Of a DNA stretch of 64,000 bases, positions 23,000-36,930 are shown piece by piece; the stretch's first letter is position 1, and the number at the start of each line of letters is the position of its first letter. The notes beneath the pieces were generated by a model. That model did not search any database. It was not told the origin of the DNA and saw only the letters and a list, made by a program, of their open reading frames with translations. Made by a program: the position numbers and the translations under genes. The DNA is from Galerina marginata (taxonomy: Eukaryota > Basidiomycota > Agaricomycetes > Agaricales > Galerinaceae). The DNA is taken from assembly GCA_023014335.1 (NCBI GenBank), contig JAECYW010000002.1, positions 2,046,001-2,110,000 of the forward strand. The letters are read 5' to 3'.

Positions 23000-25900
23000 T
23001 CAACCTCCGGCAGTCAAGCACACAGCCCTCGAGGCCACCAGCGAACTTGCTGCGCCTGTCAAAGGGCAGATCAACCGTGAACAAAACATCACTTCGGTCG
23101 TTGTTGAGGTACACGGGCAAGTTGACCAGGCCATGCTGAACAGTCTGGTCGGCCTGAACCCATCTGACTTGGGAAGAGTTGAGGCGGACAGCCTCGCCGT
23201 CGTTTAGCACCAGACGATCGCTGGACCACGACGCGCCTTCCAGCGCTAATCCTAAAGAAAGGTATATTGTGAGAATGTATAAGCTTATATATAAGCAGTA
23301 GACACGGACCATCGACGACGAAAGCATTAGGGTCATTAACACGTTCGATATCCAGACGCAGATAGAGGGTTTCCAAGCTCCATTTCTTACGATGAGCAAC
23401 AGCTTGGCGAGTTGCTGTGATATAAGCTTCAGGGAAGAAGAGTCCGCCGAGCCATACTTCTGTGTTGTTCAGGTTATCCAAGCTGGCAATACGGTCGAGC
23501 TGCGCTAGCCGACTGGCGAAGTTCGAAACCCACGCAGAGACAGCCATGGATTTGTTGACTTTGTATCGTCGCCAGTGGTCAGGAATAGAGCCTACAATCA
23601 CCGAGGTCAGCTCTATTTTTTTGAATTACAACGAAACAAGCAAGCATACTTTTGGTCAACGCACTCATGAGGGTTCGCAAGTGATTGGTTTGCTTCAGTT
23701 CTCCTCGGCACACTTTGACCACATCGTCGAGGTCTTTCTGTACATTCTCCAAGAGTTTGCGGCCAATGTGTCCTTCTCGAGCGAATAAGCGGTACAATGG
23801 GTCTTGATGCTCTGCTGACTGCTTAGGCAATGTGTTAAATTTCTGTAAGAATAACTGTGAGTGAAGATTGAGTGATGATAGTTCATAGGTGTCCATGCCT
23901 TTGGAAGCAGCCCAAGCCATTCGCGGCACCGTTCGAGCAAAGTTCTCATCCAAGCTGGTTGTTGCGAAGACCCAGCTTTGGTTGCAGATGCGGCGATCAA
24001 TTCATCGTCATCGTCTGCCAACATTCTCATCTTGCGTAACTTGCCAAGTAGTTCGTTGCCTGCAAGTCCAGGTAAGTTCGTAGATGTCGGGGGAAAAAGA
24101 GAGAAAATACCTTGTGCAACAGCAATGACGCGCTCAGCTGTTGGAGGAAGGCTCAACCACGAAGGAGGTTCACGTTCTGGTAATGCTTGTACCCAGGTCA
24201 AGAAGTGCTCGATCTTTGTGCCCTCTGGGGCTGGCAACATGTGGCTTCCAGACAAACTTGGCACGAGGTCGAAGTCGACGTTGTAGGCTCTCGGTGTAAA
24301 TAAGCTGTCGACGAATGAATCGAGAATCCTTTGGTCAAAATCGCTGTCAACTCTGCCACCGTACACAGATTGTTTGATCAAGGTACGCAGGGCGTCCCAA
24401 GGAATGGTAGCTGGGTCCACATTCGCCCGTCCTCTTGAAATAGTGTTCAGCCAAGTGTCGATAGTGCCAAAGGCAGATGCCATATCGGAGTCATTGAAAT
24501 CGTAAGATTTACTCCATCCAAGTGGAACGTAACGCAACCGCTCTTGTACCACTGCGTGGAACCACGCCAACAAAAAGTAAAGGCGGACTTTTTCAGCTGG
24601 GCCTTGGGACAGTCGTTGTGGCGAAATGCTTTGGAGAGAATCGAGGAGGTTCGCCTTGACTCCAGGAGGAGGCTCATTCATGATCAAGCGAGACTGTCGC
24701 AGAATATTGACCGGAATCGAAGGGTTAGCCTCCATTGTTAAAAACAGTCGGAAATTGCGGTGTGGGTTGAGAGTTTGCATCTTCTTCTCAAGCTGGCCCA
24801 GCCATGAAGGCGCAAGATGCACGTTCTTCAAGAGGACCCAAGTGCCTTGGCGCGCTGCGGCTGCAATGGCTTGGTCTGCTAAAGTAAATCCTTCTTGAGA
24901 TCCCATAGCGACCGAAGTAGAGCGAGCTCCTGTGTTCTTGACGAGATTTTCGACACGATAACTGGCGTCGTAACCGGGTACCGATACCAATGCTACTGGG
25001 GTTGAGGCGATAACTTCGTCAGCGACTAAGGAGTTTAGGTCGTATACTGACTCGGACGAAATGTCCGTTTCAAAGACCGTCCGAACGAACAAAGCCGTCG
25101 CCTGGAGCAGTCGATCTGGCCTGAAGCATTTGACAATGAGAAGTGAGCGGATGGCCTCAATAGCGGCTAGAAGGGAAAAAAATAAATGAGCGGTAGCGTC
25201 TTGTGAGCGTTAAATGATCCTACGGGTACTAGCTTCCCAAGGCTTTGGAACAGAATTTTCAGGATTGCTCGACACCAAAAACGGAGCCCAGTCGGCTTCA
25301 TACTGTGATATGTGAAATTCCACTGGTTTGAACAATTGCTGCTTGGAGAAGGTTTCAAGACGATGGAGTTGATCGGGAGAGAGTAAAGGGTGTTCTTGAC
25401 CCTGTGACGTTGCAGCCGCTGCAGATGCAAGGCCATCACCACTTTCCAACAAAAACTCCAATTCCTCACCGATGTCTTCAAGCCCGCGAAGCTTGACTTG
25501 AGCGAGAAGCATGGCCAACATCAAGTGATCACGATACAGCAATGCACGAGAAGTTCTCTTGTATACCACCAAGAATAAGTCCTTGAGCAAGATATCGCGA
25601 CGCAAGCCATAGTCCGTTACATGTTTGAGGTTCGGATTGTGATGGAGAACATAGTCGAATATGTCGAGGAAGAATCGCAGAGAGAATTGGTAAAAATGGT
25701 TGACCAAATTCAGCTGTTCCAACACGAAGAAGACTGAACTACATGCCTGAGCTAATGGCATATACTCAGCTGTTACCTGCTCCACTTCTTTCATAACTAC
25801 GTCGGTTTCTTCGACTTTTTGGGTAATTTCGGCTGCCTCCCGTTTGAGTGTCTCAAGCGTATCAATAACTTTGTCGTCGTCAAGTATATTTCCAGAGGAT

Positions 25901-28900
25901 TCGTTCAGAGCCTGCAGAAGGAGTTTTTCGAGGGTTCGAAGCCTTAAGCGGAATTCTCCCTGCACTTTCATCAGGTCTGTCCGTTTTCGTTCTGTATCTG
26001 GTCGCTCGACCTTGAGGACTTGGTCGAGGGATTGGCTTTGAAGGCTGCTTCTTGTCATTGTGAAGTTGACGAAAGTTACTCTGCTGCAAATATCGGGTGA
26101 AAACTCCACAGATGGATCGCGCGTAGACAAAAACATAGTGAAGGAGGGAGAGAAGTCAATGTCTTGGCTACCTAGGCGAATTAACACTCGTCCACCTGTC
26201 CTTCGGATCTCTTTATTCAGGACAGCGTTAAGAATAGGATCAAGGTGTTCGACGTCCTGAATAAGAAGAGGATTTCCAAAACGAAGGGCACTTTCGAGAA
26301 CCTTGAGGAAGGCCTCATCCAAGAAGCTGGTGACAGTAATCTTGCGCTCTTTGTATTCATTGAGAAGGAATGTCGTCGCTTGTCCAGTGGGGTCAATGAT
26401 AAGCGGGTAGCGGTTGAACCGTTTGAGCATGATTGCATTTTCGGTTGTCAAGTTATCGGAGGGCAGAGACTTCGACTGCCAGCTCAAACGATCGTCTGCT
26501 GTTGAGAGGTATTCGGTGAAGGAGAGCTCGGGTTTGAATTTGATATTGGCCTCCGCTAAATGTGTCGACCACTCTTGCCACATGCTTTCGCGATAGTGCT
26601 GGTCGAAGAATCCCCCATATGCCAAGAAAGCTGCGGACAGGAGAACATCGCCAACGATTGTACTCATCTCGGCCTCGAAAGTGCGACTCCCAGATTCCCA
26701 TCTACTACGTTCCGAGGATAGACTTTCCAGTAATTTCATGCTGCGGTCAACCTTGCCTTGTACACGTTCCATTTCGTACTTGATGGCCTGAGTCTCACTG
26801 ATCAACCGAGCGTATTCTTCTTTATACTTCTCGATTTTGGACTCCAGTTGAGAAATCATCTGTACCATAGCATGAGCTTGCTTCTTCGTGGTTTCCGCTT
26901 GCTTCTCCAGGGATTGTACTTCGTTTCGTAGAGGTTCAACTTTGTCCAGGATTTCAGAGAATCGTACCTGCGCCAAAGCCCATTTGACAAGGGGACCACA
27001 GGCTCTACTTGCTCGCTGCACTGTCTCGAAATTGTACGAAGGCCGGCTGAGGAAATCTTTCTTCATGGTATCGCGAAGGCTTTTGGTCATCTGATTGGTG
27101 GTGTCGAAGTTAACGATGCGTTGAATGAAATCGTCCCGACGGATGATGCCTTGTACAGTACGCCAGCTATCAATCTTATGGCCCAGGATTGTGCAAACCG
27201 ACTCCATTGCTAGCTTGACCGCCTCTGGAGGGTTTGCCATTGTTCGAACTTCTTGCAGATGTTGCTTTTTTATATTGCTTACAGCGGCCTGAGCATCAAG
27301 GACAGCAGGTTCAGCTTCGGCAAGGTCAGCCATGACAACTCCACGTCGTTCTTCGATGTGACGATCTTGCTCGGCCAGTTCAGCCTGGATTTGAATAGAC
27401 GCAGCTTTCTTCTGCTCTGCCTCTTGCTGATCGGCGACCATTCGTTTCAATTTTTCGTTGGCTTCGGCATCCTTTGCTTCAAGTTGAGACCGTTTGATTG
27501 CTAGACTCTTTCGAAGCTCTTCGACCTGAGTAACAGTATCCTTGAGCTTATCAAGGCCGACATGTAAATGACGCTGCTGTTCCTCTAGTTCATCCCGTTT
27601 CTCTGTATAGAGACGAACATAGTGATTAATGCTGCGAAAAGGTTATCAGTTCATGTTTCTGAAGCTTTAGGAAATCGAGCCCTTACAAGTCAAGATAGTG
27701 TCGAGGGGTAACATAGTTATATCGGCCCTGCCTGCGGCTCAATTTCTGGTTGATTTGATGCAGAGACAGATGAACATGAACCAAAGCATTGATGACTGCG
27801 GTTCGGTGTAGTGGCGGTAATGACAATCCGCGGTAGGCGATAGGGAAATTAGCAGGTGGGTTGTAGGACTGCAAGTCCAGGTCCAAGGTGTGCGTGAACT
27901 CCATACCGACTTGGTAAAACGCTTGGTCAGACCAGTCCCCAAACCAATCCAGAACACATCGATTGAACAAAGCAGGAGACGTTGCAGCTCTGGAGGCAAG
28001 GCCATTCTCTGGAGGATTCATGGTAAAGACGACATGTAAATTCTTCGCGACTTGTTGGGTAAACCATCGGTACAATTCTTCGGGAGAATCGAGCATCAAT
28101 CCATCACGCTGGGAGCCTTCCTTGCACGCAGTCATTAAGGCCGCATGCTCATCACCTTCAAAAAGTCCAGGAACTTCCGCATTGGCTAGGAGGGTATTCA
28201 TCCTTTCCAGGAAGCCGGAGTCAAGCACATTGGATTCGTCCATGATGAAGCATATTTTTTCGCCCTTGCAGCCTGCACGACGTAGAACCGTCCTCAAGTC
28301 GTCATCAAAATCGTCACCATTATACTTGTTGGAGACTTTGATTTGGAAAATGCTCAAGCCATTCATCCACGCCACAAATCGCGATAGTGTTGTCTTGAAA
28401 CAAGATTAGTCGATGATCATACCAGTTGAGAGAGCCAGTTTACCTTGCCACTGCCGCTGACCCCGATAAGCAACAGATGACCTTGGATTTGTCGGAATAC
28501 TCGGTCGATACGAAGAACGTGGTCAAGGACATCGTTGAAGAGAACAAGAGGAACGTCCAGTTCTTCTTCATAGAAAACACGTAAGCGAGCTTTGGTGTAT
28601 TCTCTTAGCGACTCTCTATCGACCGGGATATAATTCTTTGAGGTCCAATTTGAGTACAAAATCGGTCTGCCTAGAGCTTCTTCACGGTTGATAGTCGGGA
28701 AGTGTTCCATAGCAGCTGCATCGATGTGGTCGTCAGTCCAAATCCTTTCTTCCTCAGAGACTAGACGATCTTGGAAAAGCCGAAGTGCCTCGTGCGCCCA
28801 TACACGAACAAGACCCTCTACAGAAAGGATCTCAAGAGGCCGAATTGCCTCATAGATACCTCTCACCCAGCGCGTTAATTCGCGGGGGCTGTAAACGTAA

Positions 28901-31900
28901 TGAGCTTGCACATCTGTAGTGAATCGTCTTTGCGAGGCGAGATAAAAAGCCACCATGGCATCCGTAAGAGGCTCTGCATATGCTCGAAGATTGGGAACAA
29001 CCTTTAGCAAAGCTCGGTTGTATGTGCCGTAGATTTGTTTGAGAGATACTTCGCCTGGATAGTCAACCATGACCAAAGGAGCATGGCGCAAGAATCGATG
29101 GCTGAGGGGGACTCGACCCGGATCCGTAGGTGGATTGCATGCACCAACAAATTGGATGCGTTCAAGCTTGACCCATGCCATATCGCTAGCACGCCAGTAA
29201 CCTCCACTTTCCACAAGTTGACGGAGGAAAGAAATAACTCGCTGCGTGCCGTACTTATCAGCCGCTGGTAAATTAATCTCATCGCAGAAAACAACGAGCC
29301 AGCGACCGATCTGGACAGGAGCGAGGATGACACCATTAGGAGTTTTTCGATGCTCGCAATATTGCTCGAATGTCTTGAGGATCAACTCGGGTGTTGTGGC
29401 GCTGGAAAAATTCAGGCCAACTACCTCCATATCAGGTAGTTTACGGAGGGCGCTAAACAGAGTCATGGTTTTGCCTGAACCAGGAGGGCCACAGAGCATA
29501 AGAGGCTTGTGCTCTGAGAGCCACGAATATAATACTTCTTCGTGGCGAACTGTATCCATTGTCGGTACGACGATGTCCGAAGCAGTTACGGAGTGGGCTT
29601 CGATCTCAATAACGGGGACCCTGGATTGCCAGGCTACCCATTCGCCATTCGAGACTTGAACGTCGAAATCGATCAAGGAGCTACCGGAAGCCATCGAAGG
29701 CAGATCGATGCCAGTTTGCGTGCGTAAGAATTCTCCCATATTCGCCCTCAAGTCAAGTTTTGCATCACCAGAAAAAGCCCATATGATGCTGATGAGCAAG
29801 CGTTTCGTTACATATTGTTCGACGCGCTCCGGGGATAAAGGGAAGTCCGAATGCTGCAAGTTGTATTCAATGACGTTGCGGACGGTTTTGTTGACCAACG
29901 AGAATAATGTATTGAGTGCACGAGTGACAGTGAAATCCATGATGTGTTCAATAGATTCCGCGAATGCCAAGGCTGAACTGACTAGATCATCCTCTGCAAA
30001 GTAGCGTTCTAGCACGTTTGCAATTTGCTTTTGGGTTTCGACATTAGCAGAAGAATCGGAAGACGTATCAGCCCGACGGCCAAGAATATCACCCAAATCC
30101 TCGTCATCTGCGTCGAGAGGCACAGATGCCAGGGTTTGTAGGTAGTTGCGATAGATCATCTGGGGTTCGACCACGTCTTCACTGAACCAAATCATACCAC
30201 ATCGACTAACGGTGGCCAAGGTCGCGTACTTGAGATGCTCGACTTCAAACATTATGCGTACATTGGGAGGAAGATTGAGTCGCTCTCCATTGGGTAATGT
30301 CAGCAATTTGTTGTCGTCCAAGACACTAAAATTCATCAAATGGGAGTCACCAGTCGAGATCGCAATAAAACTTACCTATTCAAGTTTTCCACCCACTCGG
30401 GGTCAACATCACCATCGAAGATGATCCAATGCCTTTTCCCACTCTCCCCCCGAACATCGTCTACGATCTTCCGCAGTACGTGGGTGAACAAGCCATCATT
30501 CCATTCCCTGGTCGTTTGATCCAGAGTGCCGTATAGGGCATCTTTATGCATGGCTTTGGGATCGATGACATAAGAAACTCCTTCGATGCCGTCGAGACGT
30601 TCAAGGGCAGCAAGTAAAACTTGCCACGCGTTTGTTTTCCCGCTGCCAGAAGGTCCGACCATCATTAAACCATGTTGGATCTTCTGGATCTGGTACAATT
30701 GAAGGATCTTGGCTATCCAACGGTCACCGTCCACTAGACGCTTTTCAGAGCAAACTTTGATAATATGTTCACGCAGGGCTTCGAGATCTACAGGGAAGTA
30801 GTCAACACCAGGGAAAACATCGGCAAGAAGGCTGGAAATAATAAAGTGTAAGTTCAATAGGAAGGTGGGGATGAGATGTTTATTGTCACCTCGTCAACAA
30901 TGGTACATCGTCAGCGACGAGCTTCGGCACTATAGTTTCTGTAACACTTTGAATCAGAATAATTTGTTCAGATATGTTGTCAGAAAGATCCATATCGCGC
31001 TCAGTTTCTGATTCCAGACGAGTGCTCTGAAGGCGCTCTCGTTTTAGGATACCTGCACTTGCAAGGACGGCCTTCAACGCTCGGAGACCAAAGTCGTAAT
31101 GCGGTTGTGGGGAGAGTTGCTCATCACATAGGTTGAAAAATGGGACAATCTTCGAGGCCAAAGATTCGGCCGTTCGAAAACCTTGCGAAAACAACATAAC
31201 TTGGGCAATAAGTTCTCGATCAGGGCGGGTCATAGCCATCCTAACAAGCGATGAGAGACAGCATGTTAAATATAGAAGGTGTAACTCACGGCCTAAACAG
31301 TTTGGTCAAGTTGGGAGGCAACTGTGATCGTCCAGCATAGTTTGGATTGGTCGTAATGAAAATACCTACTTAATGGATCAGAGTAAGCCCGAACGGATGG
31401 CAGTGGGCTCACCGATATTCTTATTGATTTTTAAGCTTTTCCCGACTAATTCAATCTCGGTGTTTGGATTCTTGACGAGGGAAACTAAACCCTGTTGTAT
31501 GGCCTGCACTTGCTGGGATACAGCGCTGAGAATCCGTTCTTCAAGACGATTAAATTCGTCGAAGCAGCCCCATGCGCCGACCTGACACAAGCCCACAAAA
31601 ATGCGACCCATTGCTTGGAAATCAAATGTTTCGTCGCAACAGAAAACAAGAACAAAGCGACCGAGTTGCACTCCAAGTGCCTTCACAGATTCGGTTTTAC
31701 CTACGTTGATGATTAGATGTCGGGTGTTAAGCAAGTAAATGTGTACTAACCAGTTCCTGCGGGCCCAAATGGCGCACCTCCTAGTTGGTTGTCAAGGGCT
31801 TGTGTTAAAGTAAGATATACTCTGTCGGTTAACGGTGTCTGGACAAGTCTATCAGGGACCCCCAGATATTCCCATCCGTATGGGAATGATGCATCCGCAG

Positions 31901-34422
31901 CTTTAATCGAAAGTCGGTCTAACGGATTCTCAATGGCCTTGTCAAGGTAGAAGCGCATTTGATACAACCAAACGAAGTTCTTCGTGTCCAGGACTGCCTT
32001 GTTGGACGAGGGTACGAGTAACATCGCGTTGATGGACTAACTCTGTGATGAGGTGCTCACATTTACGTCGAGTTACTGGGCTAAGCTCCTGGAGGACAAT
32101 GTCCGCCAAAAGGTCAAGGGCTTCGTGAATGACATTTAAAGACCCTTCAGGAGCTTGATTTGATTCCAAAAAAGTCTCCACGGACGAGGTCCAGGCAACT
32201 TGGATTGCAAGAGTGACAAGTTGTGCAGGATACTTCTCCATCCATGACATGAGTAGGTCTGCCTGCAAGGGGCCATTTCCATAGAAGCCTTGTAGTTCTG
32301 TGACTGCAGCCGTCAATAGGTCGGCGAGAGACAAGCGCATCATAGTTTCAATCTTGGTTAACCAATCATTGATCTTGGGGTAATCCTTGAGCGAAATAGG
32401 TTCAGAAAAAGGGACCTCTTCGCCCTCTCTGGAGGCCATGCCCTGGATTTGTGTCACTTCCTCGTCCAGTATGACTGTAGAGATGCCCGCAAACATTTTC
32501 TTCAGATGTTTCATAATCCGAAGGATGTCCTTGCTGTTCCCAATGATTTCGAGAAGATCCTCGTCCCCGACGAAGTAAAATCGAGGGAAGGAAGAACGTT
32601 CGCGTTCCAGGTATTCTCCAAGTGCCTTCTGGATCTTATTCAATAGGTCAGCAAGTCGTTCTAAACTTTTTTGAATGCCTTGGATATTCAAGACGTCGAG
32701 AACAAATGGAGATTTGTAAACCCTCTTCATGACGGTTAAAAATTCGGAGTTGATATTTTGGAAGCGGGCACTTTCGACGGGGAGGAGATGCTTGATATCA
32801 GCGCTGCCTGAGAAGATACCCTCTAAATACACCCATTGTCGCTGGACATCGATCCATACATCTTGAATCGAAACATTAATTCGTCGCATAGTGACAGTTA
32901 CAAAAATTACTTACCGAAAAGAACATGAATTCTGTTGAGTTTCTCTTCCCAAGAACTAGCCTAAGGATACCATTAGTAGACAGCGTGAATCAAGTCAAAG
33001 TCAAGTACCTCTTCTTCGAAAACTGTTTCAAACTGTTTGAGCCATCATCCAATCAGATATAAAAAGGAACAGACCTTTGTAATACGGGGACAATTTCATG
33101 GCAGTGAGAGAGTTCAAATTCTCACTACATTTGTTGAAGAGGTCGTCCCAACCCCTGACGACGATGTAAGATGATGTAAACGTGAGAAAGTATATTATAT
33201 ACCTTATGAGACGACATTTGTTTTGGTAGTTGACCAAATCCAATGTGTAACTGGTCCATGTTTCTTTCACTTGCTTAATGTATTCTTCCAGTGCCATCTG
33301 CAAAAATACGACGACATGAAAAACTGAGAAAGCGTCGACGAAAGAGAAGGAAGGCAGGTTACCTCTCCTTGGGCTTGAATGATGACCTCCTTGATTAAGA
33401 CTTCGTTCTTCTTGAGATCGAGATCATAGACGTGGCCAAGAGTCATGCTTTTCAGAATACTTGTGAGAAACACGTAAGATAGGAGGAGTTATTACATACT
33501 ATGGCAGGCTGATCTGCGAAGGCAGTCTTAAATTCTTGAACAGTTGCTTCCAATGACGGTCCTTCAGAGCTTCGGATTTCAATTCTGAGACGAGAGTATT
33601 CGACTTCAGGAGGCCCCGAAGCACGTCCTGCACATATTCGAAGGCAGCATATTGGCGCATCCTAGTGGGCATCTCCTTCGTGGATGTCAAAAGCCCGTCA
33701 ATGTGTTGCCGCAATTTCCTGGGTTGCACGGTGGCCCAAGACAGCTCTCTTAGCTCGCTGATTTGACTCCAAATCCCGGAAAGCGCAGTCCATACCGCCT
33801 TCAAATCGCGCAACTCTTCGAACACTGGCTCCAGGCGCGTGTGACGCGTCAATTCCAGGTCGAGGGCTTCTTTGGCGCGGCAAACAAGGTCGTATTCCTC
33901 TTGCACTCGATTAAGTTTCCCCTCGAATACGTTAATGGTGTTCATGGCTGTGTCAGCGCGCATGTTCCCCTGAACTGGGCGGGTCTGTTCCCATTCCTGC
34001 AGAATCTCGTTGATTTTATTCTCTACAATCTTATCCTCAGCCACAATCTTAAGTTGTAGCCCAGCTTAAGAAGAAATTATCAGCCGTTGTCAATGAAGAA
34101 AATGTGTAACATACCAAGCTGTTCTTGAATAGAGTCGTTCTTCCTCTTGAGGATCTCGTTATAAGCGCTCCATTCTCCACGAAGCTGATCACTATAGAGC
34201 CAGTCCTCGGGAAACTGGTATCTAAAGCGTTCTAGTGTCTTCTCTCCGTTAGCACAGAGCTCGATCATGGGACCCCATGCTTTAGTTTTCTTCTTTAAAT
34301 CTTGTACGAAGGTGATGAATGTGACTGCTGCAGCAGTCGACGAATTTGCAGGTGCAAATACCTAGATAAAAGGTTCGTAAAGGCTCACAAGGTCAACACA
34401 GAACGAATAGGCTGACCTCCAT
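23000..34422 (-). CDS. dhc2: Cytoplasmic dynein heavy chain, motor half only
   Basis: Minus-end microtubule motor for nuclear migration and organelle transport. The predicted start [18 protein letters not shown] splices at 34416 into [15 protein letters not shown], which in full-length heavy chains lies well inside the tail, so about the first quarter of the usual chain is absent. Present: linker ([28 protein letters not shown]), AAA1 ([20 protein letters not shown]), AAA2 ([15 protein letters not shown]), AAA3 ([18 protein letters not shown]), AAA4 ([10 protein letters not shown] plus [14 protein letters not shown] across an intron), stalk coiled coil with microtubule-binding tip (about 27,600-26,750), AAA5, AAA6 ([14 protein letters not shown]) and the C-terminal domain. 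Around twenty introns, one GC-AG (23843-23898). Near the end the frame needs one A removed (plus-strand TT at 23047-23048) to reach [11 protein letters not shown] and the stop at 23000; otherwise it ends at 22959. Head-to-head with SmE. Confidence 0.93.
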
Positions 34423-34598
34423 GCTGGTGGTTTTTGCGACGCGTCGCCAGAGGTGGCATGTCCAGAAATTCCGTTTTGGGAAACCCTAACCACAGGCCGA
34501 CGACTCGACCTTCAGAAAGACTTCAGTACTATAACGACGAACTTGTCTTTGCTTCAAAATCGACCTCCCCAATTGTCACTCTCTTACACTTCCTCAAG

Positions 34599-35086
34599 AT
34601 GTCCGGACGCCAACAACGTGTGATGGTTCAGCCCATCGTATGTGTCCCCCTTTATCCTGGTTATAACGTCATGAAACGCATCCTTTGTAGAACGTTATCT
34701 TCAAAAATCTGCAACAAGTGTGTACCCTTCCGGACTACTTTATTATAAGACTAACAACTTTGAATCAGAAAAACAAAGTGGTCATCTGGCTCTATGATAA
34801 TATTGAAATGAGGATAGAGGGAAGAATCATCGTATGCATCCCGTCCATCTTTCAGCTCGAGATGCTATTTCTGACCTCCAACATGCTCATGTCGTCCAGG
34901 GCTTTGACGAATTTATGAACCTTGTGGTAGACGAAGCTGCCGAAGTTTTTGTAAAGGACGCAAAACCTCGAAGGGAGTTGGGTGCGTGGTTGCCGCATGG
35001 TATGGTATGACACAATCGCTTACACTTTCATAGGTCGAATTCTTTTGAAGGGCGATAATATTACTCTGATACAACAAACAACCTAA
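34599..35086 (+). CDS. SME1: Small nuclear ribonucleoprotein SmE
   Basis: Member of the seven-subunit Sm ring on spliceosomal snRNAs. Exons give MSGRQQRVMVQPI, NVIFKNLQQ, KNKVVIWLYDNIEMRIEGRI (Sm1 motif), GFDEFMNLVVDEAAEVFV and, after the last intron, RILLKGDNITLIQQTT (Sm2 motif). About 92 residues, normal size. Four introns, high for so short a gene. Its start is about 176 bp from that of the divergent dynein gene. Confidence 0.92.
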
Positions 35087-36011
35087 CAGCCGGGTACTAC
35101 ATCTGATTCCTGTACGTTACCTTCGCCAACATTGACTTTGGGTGTCAAGCTACATCTCTGCATCTAGCTACGACTTGTATCTCAATATCATCTCATTCTC
35201 GTGGAACCAAGTTATGCTCGACCCCACCCAGACAACCCTGTGTTCGATGCTTCACCTTTCTGACTTTCATACCCGTTACCTCCATGACTGATGTTGTCAG
35301 CGGTGTGTTTTCAGTCGACAAACATGTAGAAACGTGAATTGATAAACAATGCAAGTTTTCCATGTCAATTCTGGATATTTGAAGGCCTGTTGCTCAAAGA
35401 TACCTTGAAATTTGAGTTCCTGTGTGTAGTGCAAGTGGAATCTTTGTACATCCGTCTGAAGAAACTGGTCGCGCACCCTTAAATCAAGACCTTGAACGAA
35501 AGTGGAAAAAATGCTGTTTGTGAGGGAATTCAATTACTCCAAGCTGCAAAGTGTTTCGGACATAAACACATGAATCCCAACGAATTTTTTCATTGCTTGC
35601 ATGCAGCTTGTGTCGTTTTCGTTTTTTAAAATTGACCATTGCCAATCAAGCAACATTCCCCAACACTGTTAGAGGTGAACTCGGCGTCACAATGCAGGAG
35701 TCGCAAACAACGCGAATGAGCTATAGATCTCGAAACTCACCATTCAATCATCTCAATGCTGTCAACGCCAGTCTATGGCCGGTTCAGCTCACTTCTACAC
35801 CTGAATGTAACAGGAACAAACACCGTAAAAAGTGTGAGTTCGAAAATAAAGTATTGGACGATGAGTGGTTGCGAAGAGCATGAGTACTCGCGTGCGAGAC
35901 GGTCAGTGACATCAACGGAAACAAGTGCCTAGAATATGGATACTTGGTCGGATTGAATTAGGTTTATTACTTGCCATGCAATGCGACGAGAGTTCTCTGG
36001 CTTGGCACCTA

Positions 36012-36244
36012 TCAGTTCTGGGATTTCATAACCTTCCTATCAAAGCGAGTGGTTGCTCGATTGTGCAATGTAACATTTGTCGAGTTAATTTGGAAGCCAG
36101 GTGGTTGCAACCCAGTGGAAAACGAAACTGGACAGAGATAATGGATAAATAAGAAATGATATAGGGAAAAACCGACTCACTTCTCAGCTGCGATATCAAA
36201 GTTACAATACCAAGCAATATTGCCAGGTTCAAAGAGGTTTTCAT
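36012..36244 (-). CDS. Possible small secreted peptide (59 aa)
   Basis: MKTSLNLAILLGIVTLISQL is a good signal peptide. A 53-bp GT-AG intron (36128-36180) joins it to ISFSTGLQPPGFQINSTNVT, ending VMKSQN; the two exons total exactly 60 codons. No family recognised. NST and NVT are possible N-glycosylation sites. Could be a chance ORF or a relic. Confidence 0.3.
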
Positions 36245-36399
36245 AGTCGGGGGGGATCGCGTTGTAGCGCTGACTTCAGACCTGACATTTGCTTTGTGTC
36301 ACTTCCACCGGTTCTGAAGTCTTCCCGCAAGAGAATGATCAAATCCATGGCGCATGAGGATCACTAAGTCTGTTACGCAATAGTTTTCAGACCCGGTCG

Positions 36400-36630
36400 T
36401 CAAGAGATTGCTACATGACAAGGTCTTGAGTTAGAATGCTTCACACGATTATAGATTAAAAGAAAGCCTGCCCCTGTATTGCGAATAGCTTCGGGTAAAC
36501 GTCCCTGTTGATCCACCACAGCATAACCAGTTCTTGGAGCTATTAAAGGGACTATAGATTGAGGCTCTTTGTTTTCGCCTGTTGTAATTTGGTATCGGGG
36601 GAAGACAAGGAAGGCTTGCAAGGTTCAACC
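36400..36630 (-). pseudogene. Isolated coding-like fragment
   Basis: The frame reads FLVFPRYQITTGENKEP, then SIVPLIAPRTGYAVVDQQGR and NTGAGFLLIYN. It looks protein-derived (a Gly-Tyr-x-Val-Val-Asp-x-x-Gly-Arg core), but I find no start exon, no continuation and no family that I can name with certainty. Best read as a relic exon or an unspliced piece of a gene. Confidence 0.25.
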
Positions 36631-36930
36631 AAACTCCGGGCACATTGAAAGATTCAGAGAAGTTGAACGATGCATCGCTGGGCTTTCTTGCTTGTATGCC
36701 CTCGATCTCTTACCTTCACTTCAAATAATTTCCTTGGATAGAGTGCATGTGACGAAGAAATTTCGATCGATGTTGCATGGTCATATATACGTACAGGAAC
36801 TGGTGTCGCTATAGTGGATGAATGGCACCAAATGAGTGGGAGGGAACGTTTTTCGATGCAATCAGACGATTTGGAAACTATCTTCTTTAATAAAAAGCAA
36901 ACGACAGCAATGGTATATATGCTGAAGCGT

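Larger units (their letters stand above)
35087..36930. other. Gene-poor stretch
   Basis: About 1.8 kb with no confident gene. It holds the SmE 3' region, a possible 59-codon secreted peptide gene (36012-36244), and an isolated minus-strand open stretch (36400-36630). Other open frames here are short, lack family resemblance and have no convincing splice partners. Confidence 0.6.

Noticed and set aside
35593..35883. 96-codon plus-strand frame
   Set aside because: No family resemblance, no splice partner, and the composition looks non-coding.
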